Shown piece after piece: positions 35,701 to 47,200 of a DNA stretch of 64,000 bases (the first letter of the stretch is position 1; every line of letters begins with the position of its first letter). The notes under the pieces were generated by a model, which saw nothing but the letters and a program-made list of their open reading frames with translations, made no database searches and was not told the DNA's origin. This DNA is from Ditylenchus dipsaci. Lineage: Eukaryota > Nematoda > Chromadorea > Rhabditida > Anguinidae. The translations under genes and the position numbers were made by a program. The stretch is from the NCBI GenBank assembly GCA_004194705.1, contig SADC01000024.1:186001-250000 (forward strand). The letters are read 5' to 3'.

Positions 35701-35964
35701 ACTGCCGTAGGGGCTAGAATAGTAGCTGCCATACTGATAACTTGGGTAAGAATAGCTGCGAGAGGGGTAAGAATAGTGGTAGCTTCTACCTGAGCCCGGC
35801 ATTAGATTCATCAAAATAGTGCCGGAGGTGAACATATCTGCCTGTCTTTTGCTTTTGGACAACTTGTAAGACGATTTTTTAGAGGTGGCCACATTTGCAT
35901 TCGCCAATTCAATGAAAATTGATGTCGCGAAAAACATTAAAAATAAAAAATATAGATTAAACAT
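32796..35964 (-). CDS. Secreted YG-rich peptide precursor B, unit 2, intact first exon
   Basis: Exon 1 (35964-35604) starts MFNLYFLFLMFFATSIFIEL, a strong signal peptide, then KSSYKLSKSKRQADMFTSGT with a basic processing site. The mature region is a long Tyr/Ser/Asn/Gly repeat (SYHYSYPSRSYSYPSYQYGS, YGNGYYGYNNNNNYNNNYYG). It ends TATTATG at a GTAAAT donor. Exon 2 (32827-32796) after TTTTGCAG adds GRGYYGYYGY and stop. The mature part is roughly 90 residues with no cysteine. Proteins of this composition in nematodes are secreted epidermal antimicrobial or cuticle-associated peptides; that function is inferred. The intron of about 2.8 kb is unusual here and consists of nested repeats, so an alternative short 3' end reading through the donor cannot be excluded. 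Confidence 0.6.
33110..35278. mobile_element. Nested composite TIR element, unit 2 copy
   Basis: Same structure as 9064-11237: outer taccgtattttctctaata and attagagaaaatacggta, inverted minisatellite arms of the gattgaatccaa unit, a degenerate foldback element (about 33366-33930) and the SINE pair. Confidence 0.6.
34378..34757. repeat. Inverted SINE-like pair, unit 2 copy
   Basis: Copy of 10330-10710 with A-box and B-box-like motifs in both arms (tggcgcggtgcgtaagtgc; ggttcaaaccc) and G-run/C-run caps. Homopolymer lengths differ slightly from unit 1. Confidence 0.6.
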
Positions 35965-36741
35965 GCTGTCTAGATGATGGATTTACTCAAAAAGAGATTT
36001 GAAGAGCGTTCGTTTTTCAAACTTGAGTGTTCTTTAAATAGACACAAGTATAGTTTCTAGTCTCTTCCTTCTAGAGTGACCTCTTCTCCGGTCAGCTGTG
36101 TTTGTTTCGCACAAATTTCACTAACTACACTTCCTTAACGTCAACCTACAGATGAAAATTTCCGCTTGGCTAACTGCAAATCTGCACACAATTTTTTTTA
36201 TTAGTTTTTTTACTGAAGTTATTCCTGTGTGTTCAATGTATTGCAACAATTTTACATACTACAACAATTTTTAGGAAAATTGAAAGAAGATAAAGAAGGA
36301 TGACAATTATTTTCCACTACAGCATTGACCACTAGAAAGGTTGATCAGTGGTTTCCGTGTTTTTCTTGTGAAAATCTGCAAGAAATATGTTTTTGTGTTA
36401 ATTAAAAAGATGCGAGGCAAAGGGTGATTTGGTTTTCGCAAAATGACTCATATAATAGTTGGGTTGTCAAAAAGTGTTGTATGAACTTTTGATGAGCACA
36501 AGGTCATTTATTATAGTTAAAGCAATTTTCAAGGTTCAAATATTCTAACTAAAAGTTATGCTGAAAACAAAAAATAAAAGTATTTTTTCAGTCAAAAAAG
36601 TCAATGCCTCGAATATTCAAGGCAAATTGTTAAAAAGGACACAAATTCAATCAGCTTGACCTACATTAGACCAAAAGGATACTCTCATTCACGTTTTAAT
36701 ATGAAGACGATCAATAAGGGCAGCTTAATTTTGGCAACCTC

Positions 36742-37332
36742 TTGAACGCTTGTTTGGAGCTTCGCCTGTATTGTGATAGCTTATTAGAACCTAAAGTAGC
36801 TTATCTGAGCATAAATATTACACAAACAAGCAAATTAAGTGGTCTTTTGTCATTAAACGTCACGAGAACAGATGTGTACAAATGCAAAGAAACTCAATTT
36901 TTTGTTGATCAGAAAAAATTTGATAGAGAAAAAGGGGGAGGTTTCAAAACTACTCTAGCCTTCTTTATTAAAATAATAATCAATCAAATAACCCGAAAAA
37001 AATTTGAAGAGCAAGCATGGGGTAGATTAGAAAAGACATTTGGATTGTCCATGAACTCATTTTTAATTCGTCCTTACTAATAAGTGATGTGGAAGCCTTG
37101 ATAAGGTGTTTTCTTCTCACTTCAAATAGCCGGTCAGTTTCTTTTGGATGCTCGAGTGACTCAAGTCTAATCAAGTTTTTTTTGCCTGAAATAGTTTTAC
37201 AAGGCGTCACACGAAAGACTGAACAAAAGTACCAGCTTTTCCGATATCAATCTCAAGATTCTTGACCAAAATGTTGAAAAGACTCTGGTCTTGAAGGTGG
37301 CAAATTCCAACTGGTGGTGGCGCATATTTTGG
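36742..37332 (+). CDS. Candidate exons of an unrecognised gene, unit 2
   Basis: The first block stays open for 112 codons to a TAA at 37078-37080 and includes YLSINITQTSKLSGLLSLNV and KFEEQAWGRLEKTFGLSMNS. It has no ATG at its start. The later exons (about 37108-37164, and 37195-37332) match those of unit 1, with phase-0 GT-AG borders. I see no known domain. The unit 1 counterpart of the first block is frameshifted by single-base runs. Confidence 0.3.
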
Positions 37333-37960
37333 GTCTGCAAACTGCAAGATATAAAACATTTTTTGCTTCGTCTAGACAAAAAGCTGATATACAGTCGAAA
37401 TTCGTTATAACGAAACTCTATATAACGAAAAACTCGATATAACAAACTTTTTTTCATTTGGTTGTCCTGATCGAAAATAAGCCAAAATAAAACTCCATAT
37501 AACGAAACCCGTTAAAACGAAAACTCGATATAACGAGAAAAGGGGTCAATTCGTCGACTTTTTTTGTACAAACCGCGACTTTAATATCTTATTCACCTCA
37601 CACAATCCCCAATTTGCATATTTCCGCTCGCACAAGTCCGAACTCTCATATTCCAAGTTATTATCCACCGGTTGTTTTTTAACTTAAGCATAGGGTAGGC
37701 CAGCGTACCAAGAAGAATTAAATTATATTTTACTTACTTTTGATCTAGGCTAATTTAGTCTCGATATAGGTATCCATAGGGTTGACCAGTGGGTAAATAC
37801 CCGGTATTTACCGTTACGATATTCAGGAGACGGTATCCAAGTGGAGGTACTGAGGATGTGGTGCTCTGGGGTGCTACCAAGTGGGGGTACCTAGGCTCAA
37901 AAATTGGTATTTGTGTAAAAACTGACTTTTGGAAATAAAAGTAAGGATAAATCAAAAAAT

Positions 37961-38110
37961 TTCATTTACATTTACGTTCGTATCGTGAAGGCGTAAGTGT
38001 AAATGTAAATATAAATGTTTTTGGCATCGTGAAGAGCCCTTGTATTTACACTTACATTCACAGTTACATTTACACTTACATTTACATTTACACTTACGTC
38101 GTGAAGGAGC
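37961..38110. repeat. Inverted TTTACA/TGTAAA microsatellite
   Basis: The left half carries gtaagtgtaaatgtaaat; the right half carries many tttacacttacattt units. Tcgtgaag-type motifs occur at both ends and in the middle (atcgtgaag, tcgtgaagg). It could form a large cruciform. It may be the remnant of a TIR element. Confidence 0.55.
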
Positions 38111-38931
38111 CATTAACAAAAGTTAATTTGAACGAAAATGTGTCCATTATGTGTCTATAATATTTGGTTAAAAACATTTTTTGGAACCATTTTGTGCTCA
38201 TTTTGAAAAAAAAACGATGGTATATTTTTGCTCTTGCAGTTATTGTTTTTAGCATTGATTTGTTAATTCCATCAAAAATCGGCAAAAATAGTGTTTAGAG
38301 GGCTTGGAGTTTCTTGAGAGTTATTATTAAGGTTTCAATTACCTTAGAGGTAATCCGAGCAAGACTGGTGATCATAAAATACATTCCCAGACTTTTTGTG
38401 ATATGTCCTGTGAGAAAAAGAGTAATAGAGTCACCAAGTAAGGTACCCCCAAAACCTCAAAAACTAGAAAAAAATCGGATTTTCATCAAAAAAATTTTTG
38501 GAAGGTGCATTTCCAGCAGTCTTGTCGACGCCTGGATTTTATCATCGCCACGTTCACCATCAATCGGTTGAAGAAAGTGATCAACCGGTAGCCGACCGGT
38601 GAATCAACCTGTTGATAACTTTGGTTGATTCAGCAAGACTGCTTCCTATTCTTTTTTTTTGTTGTTTTGGGTCAAAACGCACAAAAAAGGTCTAAACTGG
38701 TTTTCGAGCCGTGAAGGGCGATTGTGCTCCGGCCGCTCTCTATAGGGTTAGGTTGACTGAGCTTTGGTTAATCACGCTCTCAAAAAAGGACGTTCTAAAT
38801 AAGGACAGCTCTCAATAAGGACAGCTTTTTTGCCGGTCCCTTGAGTGTCCTTGTTAGGAGCATGGACTGTAATTTCGTAAATGTATATTTCTGTCACAAA
38901 AGTGCGTTTAAATTATTTTTGAGACATTTAC

Positions 38932-39836
38932 TCATTGGCGACATGACTTTAGTGCTGCTCGATAGGTCTTCATTTTAGGTTTACTATAAAAACACTTGCG
39001 TTGTGTCTCCCATTCACACCCCACTTTGTAGTCAGCTGGTTCAATGCACTCTTTTGTCAAGGCACACAGCACTGCCCTATACGAAGGCTTTTTTTTTAAT
39101 GTTGAAGACATAAGTTACCATTTCAAGAGCTGTCTGGTAGTTTCGGTTCTTCTAATTATGATCAAATTAGCTTCTACCATCTGTGTGTTCATGTTTGGGT
39201 ATGGTTTGATGTAGGTGAACATGGCTGTAAAACTATCTGATTAGAAATATAACAATTCCTAGGTTTCTGAAAAAACATGGATGCGTGGGCATAATACCAG
39301 CACAACATCGCTTGAGCATCTGAAAGGGGACGAGTCGGTAGTTTTCGTCAACCCCTTCACCATCACATCGTACACAGAGCCAAAGTCGTCGCTCTTAAAG
39401 TAGATAGAGCTGTCGGCCCACATAAAGTCTTCTGGCTTGAGTTCTTCAAACATTTCCTTAATAAAAAAAATATAAAAGTCATGCAATCATGAAATCGACA
39501 GCTATTATCAAAATTTTCCAGGCAAAGTAGTCTAGATCCTGAAGATTGGAAGGCAGCTGGCTCATGTTAAATTGGCGAAACTCCAAATTTCGAGTTGCAC
39601 TGATTTCGGCCATCTATTATTGACGGGTCTTTAAGGGTTTTTACTTGTTGGACACTGGAACATACATAGTCACTATTGTTGGCTGTTCCACCCAAATCAA
39701 AGAGGATTATGCGGTAGTTTGCGAACACGCTTTCAATACTCGCAATAGTTGCCTTAGCATGCTTGTAAAATTTCTCATTGCAAGCCATAACAAAATTGAA
39801 CTTTGGTGCGTCACTTCTGAGAGGTGATCCATATTT
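38932..39836 (-). CDS. DUF1647-like protein (glycosyltransferase-like), present only in unit 2
   Basis: Exons 5' to 3': 39836 down to about 39673 (KFNFVMACNEKFYKHAKAT, then RIILFDLGGTAN), an exon ending near 39524 (LEFRQFNMSQLPSNLQDLDY, FAWKILIIA), about 39458-39312 (EMFEELKPEDFMWADSSIYF), an exon near 39223 (FTYIKPYPNMN, EANLIIIRRTETTRQLLKW), and the last exon (AVLCALTKECIEPAD, then KSCRQ and TGA at 38932). Short GT-AG introns separate them; the 43-44 bp intron before EMFEELKPE starts GTCGAT. The order matches the nematode-expanded DUF1647 family: ..FDLG.., WK.LIIAE, WADSS and LKWAVLCAL..CI.P. I take these as GT-A-like glycosyltransferases; activity is not known from this sequence. The exon containing the start codon was not found, and the border between the first two exons is uncertain. 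The only other copy position in the window (unit 1) is deleted. Confidence 0.65.
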
Positions 39837-40149
39837 CTGTAAACAGTATGTGAACAATATAAAATTGACTGATCAAATAATTTAAGTGAGAATATTTTAT
39901 TCTTGAGCGTCTTATTATAAAATTTGATCTGAATTACAAAAAAAAGTTTACGACGCTCTTTACCGGCAGTTAAAATAAAGTCAGTTTGAGTTTTTAATCC
40001 AGGTTTTTTACTGTTTTAACGAGGCTGAACAAAAACTTTTATATACCATATTTTTTTAATAAACCCTCCGCATCAGCTTTGAAAGTCTGTATCTAAGCAC
40101 AGAACATATATTTTTCATCACTGCTTATTGCTTTCTAACAATCACCCTG

Positions 40150-41055
40150 TATACAGACTTTCTTCCCAATTGACTTTCTATATAACGATCACTTTGTAAA
40201 GATCACTCTATATAACAATCAACTGGGGTGGGTCCCGCCCAAAAAAATAACATTCCAGATAACGATCACGTTAATAAAAATTAAAAATTTTAATTATCAT
40301 TACAGAAAAAATATTTTTTGAAGCTGATTTTCTATATGTATTTTTGGGGCAGCAATAGATCATAGTTGGACCGCCGCTGGCGGCACGCCTTCAGTTACCT
40401 TCGGCGGCCCCCCGGCGGTGCCGGCGGTCATAGTTTTTCGAGATGCTTGTGCCACTCTCATCTCAAAAAAGTATGACCGCCGGGCACCGCCGGGCGGGGG
40501 GGGGGGGGGGCGAAGGTAATAGAAGGGGTACCGCCGGTGGCGGTCCAGTTATGCAATAGATCAGTCCTATTCAAATAGCGCCAAACTTAAAATCGTCCAA
40601 ACCTCGTTGTAAAATACCATCTGCCGTAGTCACTGTATCAATTCCCGTGGGCAGTTATTCTCCAACCCTTGAAAAATGGGAAAGTTTTTAGGTCAATTTT
40701 GATATTTTTGGTGCTCAACCAAAATCTAAAAATTGTAATCAGGTTAACTCGTGGTAACTAAGAAAACGCAAAAAACATATTTGCAAAATGTTTGCTCTAG
40801 GCTGAAATATGGGTCCGTAGGGTGGGGAGTTATTAGAGTGAATACGGGATATAGCCTTGTTCTATTTTTCATTGATTGTTGACACCATCTATTGACGAGG
40901 AATTCTCTCTAAAGACTCTCTATAGTTTGAGAAATCTCTGTATAACGATCATTAGTCAACTTTTGTGGGAAAGATTCTCTATCAAACGATCACTCTCTAT
41001 AACGATCACCTAGGGTCGAAACCAGGGTGGTCGTCATAGAGAGACTCGACTGTAG
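40150..41055. repeat. Mariner-like TIR remnant with nested elements
   Basis: Motifs such as ctatataacgatcact recur near 40190 and are mirrored at 40930-41050, ending gagactcgactgtagta, which resembles the CAGT..ACTG tips of Tc1/mariner elements. It is interrupted by the GC-rich MITE at 40362-40552 and a TACCGTATTT-type relic (about 40612-40850). No transposase frame. Confidence 0.4.
40362..40552. mobile_element. GC-rich 191-bp MITE with 10-bp target duplication
   Basis: Ends atagttggaccgcc and ggcggtccagttat are inverted repeats. Both sides are flanked by gcaatagatc (40352-40361 and 40553-40562). A 9-10 bp duplication is typical of Mutator-like elements. The interior is a GC-rich foldback with ccgccgggc motifs and a long G-run. 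Confidence 0.75.
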
Positions 41056-41230
41056 TAGCACCACTCGGCCGGTTTGCGAAATATATATTTAATATATAAA
41101 TATATCAAAGTTTGACTATATTTCCATTTTTTTCAAGCACTAATAACTTCCAAACCTTGTATATAATTGGATCTTTGATAGCAAACTCTTAGTCAGTCCA
41201 AAAGTCCTTAACCGCTCAACCAATGCGCAA

Positions 41231-41416
41231 TCAAAACCATACATGGAGTCTTTGTAATTCATCTGTAATACAGCTTGGCTGACCTGTTTTTATCACCTTT
41301 TTAAAACTAACCAATTCATTGTTGCAGGCTCCTGGGCATTTGTAACTATTCACCATCAAAATAAATTCTACAATTATAATAGAGTTAATTTTCAATATGC
41401 TAGTCATCTTGGGCAA
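41231..41416 (-). CDS. Candidate small secreted peptide, 61 aa
   Basis: It starts MPKMTSILKINSIIIVEFIL, a plausible signal peptide if the second Met is used. The mature part carries three Cys (YKCPGACNNEL, then QPSCITDELQR). A possible GTATGG donor sits near the end, so the gene could continue. I recognise no family. It lies in the segment missing from unit 1. Confidence 0.35.
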   Translation of the reverse strand: MPKMTSILKINSIIIVEFILMVNSYKCPGACNNELVSFKKVIKTGQPSCITDELQRLHVWF

Positions 41417-41861
41417 ATGCGTAAAGCTTTTGTTACTATAGTTATAAAGGCATATTCGGATAGTGATCTTTGTTTTTAGCTATACGTATTCAGTGCACAA
41501 TCAGCAATAATGCAATGTTTTTAACATAAAAAACAGTGGCCGATAATTTTTTGCTTTTTTGTAACTATGTTTTTAGGGGGGAGGGTGACTTTTACGGCTT
41601 TTAGAGAATAACAATTTGAAAAATTTAAAATTTGGTATAGATAAAGATACTGTGTACATTTTAAAACCATGATAGCCATGGTAGAGACCAACTTATTCTT
41701 CGGGGTAATTTTGCTTGATCATTAAGCGAATTAGTAAATTTAAAATATATGTAAGAATAATTTATTAAAATATTTTTATTTTAAAAACTTTTGTAACTTT
41801 TTGTTTGTGTTCTTTACGCTCTAATCAAGTATACAAATTAACATTAAGTGGCAACAACTAT

Positions 41862-42110
41862 TTAGCTGCGGTGGCCGGAGTAGCCGCAGTGGTTGCAGTT
41901 GCACGTGTTGCTGGGGTAGCCGCAGTAGCCGGGGTAGCTGGAGTAGCTGGGGCAGCTGGCTAGTTGTAGCAACTGGGTGGCAGGATGGCCGAGGTAGCTG
42001 CGGTGGCTGCGGTAGCCGGAGTAGCTGGTGTTGCAGGGTAGCTGGCGTGGCTTTAGTAGCAGGCGTAGCAGCAGTAGCTTAAGTTGCTGGCGTCGCTAGT
42101 CTTGCTAATG
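41862..42110. repeat. GC-rich minisatellite of a GTAGCNGGN-type unit
   Basis: About 250 bp of degenerate 6- and 9-bp repeats (gtagccggagtagctgg). On the minus strand one frame reads SYSSYPGYCGYPSNTC and ends SGHRS with a stop, a Tyr/Gly/Ser/Cys composition like the YG peptides of the units. On the plus strand it reads as Val/Ala/Gly repeats. No start or splice context supports a gene. Confidence 0.5.
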
Positions 42111-42244
42111 TAGGCAAATTGACATTTGGTGATAGAAAATCTGCACAGGGAATCAGATCCAGAAAAAATCAAAAATTCTTAGCTCTTAGTTGACTTCAAC
42201 TCGGTAGGAATTATGACTCGGTACCACGACTCGGTACAGTTTTT

Positions 42245-42860
42245 TACGCTACTTGCATAACCCCCCCCCCCCTGAATTAAATTTTTTAAAGCGTTCCCAA
42301 AGACCTTATATCGATGTAAAACAGGGTTTGTAATTGTCCTTTTTAAAAAGATTTGTCATTTTTTTGGGACCCAAAATCTCTTTATTTTTGAAATTTTTAG
42401 TCAAAATCTTTTTTTTTTCGCTCCAAAATTGCAATAAATATATTGTTCACATCCACCTAAAAGAACACATTTTGACCACTTTGAACAAGACTTTCAGGCT
42501 GTATTATGTGTAGAAATTTTGTGTTAAAAAAAGATGTTGAACATAGTTTTGTTAACTGGGGCCTACCGCATAAATAAACTCTGGTATGCATGCTTTTTTA
42601 TGCATCCAAAGTCACTTTCGAGAGATTTGTGTCTGAGATATGTGGGTGTGCGTATCTCAGCTCCAAGCCCCCTGCTCCCCGAAGGAGGCGCGGGGGGCTT
42701 GGAGTTGATTGATCATAAAATGCATACAGATTCTCTTTTTTGCCACGGCACATGTTGAAAACATAGTAAAACAGGCAAATGATCGAAATTTTAAAATGCC
42801 CAGAAATAAATTTTTGTTAATTTAGGGGCGGTGGGAGCATATTCAAGTATCGTGATAATT
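42245..42860. repeat. Foldback element, diverged copy
   Basis: It starts acgctacttgcataa with a C-run and ends ggtgggagcatattcaagtat. The centre contains the family block ggggcctaccgcataaataa and cttggagttgattgatc. It is more diverged than the copies at 21071 and 53315. Confidence 0.6.
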
Positions 42861-45065
42861 TGAATTTGAAAAAACTGTATCGAGTCAAAGTTTGTTGACT
42901 TCGAGTCAGGCAATCAGATTAAAAAATGTCGTTCAGTAAAATCCTAGAAATATAATTATCCACCATCCACCATATTTATCAAAGATGAGCACCTGCCCTG
43001 AAAAGTTCAAAAGAAAATTTGGATCGCTTACAGCAGCTTTCTTTCTTTACGCTTCAACTGTGATTTCAATCTTTTGTTTAATTTGATGTTAGCTTTAAAA
43101 AAAATATTGATAAAGAATCTTTAGTGGTGTATCATATGAAAAAGTAAAAAAGAAAGAGAAAAGACGTGGGTAATAAAATCGTCGAATACATCTATTTTTT
43201 CTCCGTGTTTTGAAAGGTGGGTGATAGGAAGGTGATATTATGATTTATTATTGCTGGCAATCTCCTTTACTTTAGAATGAGTCGATTTGAAAAGAAATCT
43301 TAATCTTTTTTCAAATGAGCTAATGTTTTTGACTTTGGTCGGTATTTTGGCACGGTACTTTTTATAACAAAATTCGTCGGTAATTGGGTGCGCCATATTT
43401 GCCCAAAATTGGTTTTGTGGGTACGGTGTTAGTTATGGTCTAAGCTATACTGTACGCAACTTTAGTCATTCTGACGAAATTTAAATTTGGGTACTGGTTA
43501 CATATTTTGGAAATAGACCGGTCGGTATTCTGATACACATTGGGTACCAAACACAAAAGGATGTTTTTGCTAATTCTTCATCAATCTTGAAGACCTTTTA
43601 CATTGCTGTTTTTTTATTTTCTTAACTTCCAAGATCTCTAACAATTTTATCAGTCGATCTTAGTTGAGCAAATAAAATTTTGACAACGAAAAAAAAATTC
43701 TCGATTTTCGGAGGATCGGAAAATTATTGCCCTTGGCTTAGATTATGAAAACAAGACATTAAACATTACGGTCTTAGAAATGTTAGCTGAACGTCTTTTC
43801 TTGATTGTGGATATATTTTATTATTTATCTGTCTGCTTTCACTTATCTCAAAACCAGTTTTTTGACCGATGGCTGGATTTGTTCATTGAAAAGTCTGAAT
43901 AATAATTGCTAAGTGGTTTTGGTAGAATTTGCAAAAAAGGACTAACTTTCAATGATGCTATTTTAGTTTAATTTTAATTTTTTTATTTTTACTTTCGAAT
44001 TTATTTGTTTTTAGTGAGTCTAAAATTATTAAATCTACTGTTTTGACTAGTAAAAAGAGAGCTTGTATTCAATTTTATCTTTTTCCTATCTTTTTAATCG
44101 ACATTTTTGCACTTTTTGTGTGAAATCAAGTCTGCTGATTGGGTTTGAGATAAACACTATGTAAACGTTAAATTTCAATGTTATTTAAGTGGTTATTGAA
44201 GTTAGCCACACATTGCACTTTTTTAAATAGTTTTTGGCAACTTTGTTGGTTCGTAGTGTACAATAGTAAATTTGCGAAAAAGTGTTGTCCTAGAAAAAAA
44301 TCTATTTTTCTAGAAGTGCACATATATTAAAAATAAAAATATTTTAAATTTCCTGTAAACCCCAAGGAGACGATTTTCTCTTTACTCAAACCCGCGGTCT
44401 ATTTTCTTTGCTTTTCTCTAAAAAGGTCAGACAGATTAAGATTGACTCCTTAAAAAGGAATAGTACTTTAGATGTGGGATGGCTTACAAAATCAAATAGA
44501 CTTCTGTTCCATTTAAATTTTGGCAGTGTATCAAATAAAAGGTTTTCATTTTTGTTTCATTGTCTATTCCAATTCCTTTGGCTTTTTAGCTTAAAATTAA
44601 AAAAACCTTGTAAAATACAGGCTGGCTCATTTTTATAGGCATTGTGTGCATTCTTGGCCAGCTTAACACTCGGCTTGTCACGCGTAGTAATTGCCTCTAC
44701 TGATACAGAATTTCACGCTGAATACGATGGTGAAATTTAGTTGTGGAAAAAGTTGGTATTTGCGGGTCATCTGCCTCTCTGAACCAACCAAGTCAGAATT
44801 TTCGCTCATGCCACTTCAAGAGGGCAGATCTCAGGATTGTTTTTCTCATTTTTCAGCAATTTTTATTTTCGAAAAAACACAGATCACGGGCTTTCTAATG
44901 AGATATCATGCAGGTATTTACGATTATTATATACAAGAATTTTAGTTCGAAGAAACAATTGCGTCATTTTTCAATAGCGCTGTTGATGCTTGAATAAGCA
45001 ACGGAAAGTGTAATAACCGTCATTTTTCAATTATCGATGTTATCATTGAATAGAGCAAGAAAAAC
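42861..45065. other. AT-rich stretch, no firm gene
   Basis: Possible exon fragments occur near 44400-44930 (for example an open block after TTTTTCAG at about 44858 ending at a GTATTT donor), but no chain of phase-compatible exons or known motif could be assembled. Confidence 0.3.
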
Positions 45066-45520
45066 TGCGCCGAAAAACTTTCAGAGCAGTGTAAAAAAAG
45101 AGGCTTTTTGCAAGACTGTTAAAAAAAATTCAAAACCAACTTTGACGTAAAACTCATATTTTGTCAAAGAAACTTCAATTTTCGACACCAGATTCTAGTT
45201 CAGCATGGTCGATTTACTTATGAAACTGCTCTTAAACATGAGAAATTGCTGTCAAATTTTAAATTCCGCTCAAGACAAAAAATATTCAAATTCTGATTTT
45301 TTTCAAATTTAAATATTTAAAATTCAAAATTTCACGGCAATTTCTCATGTTCAAGAGCAGTTTCATAAGTAAATCGACCATGCTGAACTAGAATCTGGTG
45401 TCGAAAATTGAAGTTTCTTTGACAAAATATGAGTTTTACGTCAAAGTTGGTTTTGAAATTTTTTTAACAGTCTTGCAAAAAGCCTCTTTTTTTACACTGC
45501 TCTGAAAGTTTTTCGGCGCA
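45066..45520. repeat. Near-perfect 455-bp palindrome
   Basis: Arms of about 215 bp run from tgcgccgaaaaactttcaga to its complement tctgaaagtttttcggcgca, around a short AT centre near 45293. Inner landmarks such as gacaccagattctagttcag and ctgaactagaatctggtgtc pair exactly. A related single arm lies at about 14040-14130 and 46275-46365. Confidence 0.85.
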
Positions 45521-47200
45521 GTCGAAAAGGGTCGAAACGTGTAGAAAATATGTTTTAAGAGCGCGGACGACCATTGTAAAAACATTTTTTGACCGAAATC
45601 TACTTTTTCCTTTGTGTAACAAAGGCAAATCGACCTGAAAGGGTGCCTGCATACCCAAAAAAGATAGAATTTGAACATAGTTTTGTTAACTGGGGCCTAC
45701 TGCATAAAGAAACTTTGTATGCATGCTTTTTCATGCACCCAGAGTCACTTTCGAGTGATTTGTGTCTAAGGTATGTGGGTGCGCGCAGGGCCCGTTCTGG
45801 GGCGCAGGGGCTTAAGAGTTAGAGATGCGCGCACTCACTTCCCTTAGACATCAATCCGATCATCATTATCAAAAATGCTTACAGAGACTCTTTTTGCCCA
45901 GCTCCAGTGACCAAAAATAGTGAAGAATACCCTTAAGTAAACCAAATAATAGATATCCAGGTACACCTCTTTACTTTTTACCTTGCCCCCCCCCAAGGCA
46001 AAAAGTCGATTTTTGGTCAAATCGTTTTTTTTCTAAAAATGGTCTTTCGCGCCCTAAAAACATGTTTTCTACACGTTTCGACTCTTGAAATATCGAAAAA
46101 AAGTGGTTGAAAGTTTATTTTTAGTGAGTTCAAGACTGTGTAGTCAAGCCAGGTAGTAGTCCTGCCAGATAGTGCTTTAAGGTGATCTTAAATAAAGCTT
46201 TTTGAGCGTTGAGCAAACCTCCAAAATTATATTCCAAAAGGCATATTGTCCTAAAACTTCGATTTTGCTGCATAAACCTTAACTTCTGACACCGGATTCA
46301 TGCATGGTTCAGCATGGTTGATTTAATAAAGAAACTGCCTTTTGATTCTTACACTCACAGTCAAGTTTCTTATTTTAGATATACTCGAAAACGTTTGTTT
46401 AACACTCTAAAGGGCCTTGTTTTAGTATATTTCAAAACAATATCCGATGCAATTTTCTTGCTCTGGCGGTTGGATTTGCTCGTGCTCCGTGGGGTTTTGC
46501 AGATGTTTTGGAGTGGTCATAAGTTTATATGGCTGGATGGTCAGGGTAGTTTGCCGATGTCCAACCAACATAAATTTCCGAAAAAATATAAAAATATGCC
46601 TTGGCCTACCTTGTCGTTTTCGGAGCGATTTCCAAATTTACCAGGTCCGGTATATTTGGAAAACGTTTATATGCCTAATTCATACCATACATACAAAAAA
46701 ATTTGGTACTATTCCATTGTACCCATTCCCCCTTCCCTTCCCTTCCCAACCCCTTCCCTTCCCAACCCCCTTCCCTTAATGTTCGGCCAAAATTTTCTCG
46801 ATACTATCCATTTTGGAGCCACTTCGTGCGGGGAGGCCTACTATTGGAGACTGGCCTTCAAATAGAATAAAAACGGTTATAAAAAAGCTCTCCCTCCCCA
46901 CATGCGCAAGTTCATTAATAAAGTAAAGTAGAGTTTTTTGAACTAACTTTTGTTACTTCGTAAGAAAGTACTAAAAGTACTGTTATAGTGAAACTTCGCT
47001 ACAGCATAACTCAAGAGCCGGCTGAAAATTATGTTACAGCGAGGTTCAAAACGGAGTCAAATAAGGCTGTCAGACTTATCAAAGAAAAAAATATTATTTT
47101 ATAACGAGTTTTATGTTCTATAAAATTATGTTATATCGAGGTTTGACTATAAGCGATTTTAGATGTTCATTACTCTTATTTAATGCGAAAATCTCCCAAA

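Larger units (their letters stand above)
37496..45702. other. 8.2-kb segment present in unit 2, absent from unit 1
   Basis: In unit 1 the sequence ending aaaataaaactcca (13456) jumps to cataaagaaact, which in unit 2 are separated by this segment. The two edges share an imperfect ataa.gaaac, so a microhomology deletion in unit 1 fits better than an insertion, because the segment has no matching terminal repeats or target duplication. It carries the DUF1647-like gene, a small secreted-peptide candidate and several repeats. Confidence 0.8.

Noticed and set aside
41862..42110. Silk- or elastin-like Ala/Val/Gly protein on the plus strand
   Set aside because: The frame is short, closes with a stop mid-array and has no start or splice context.
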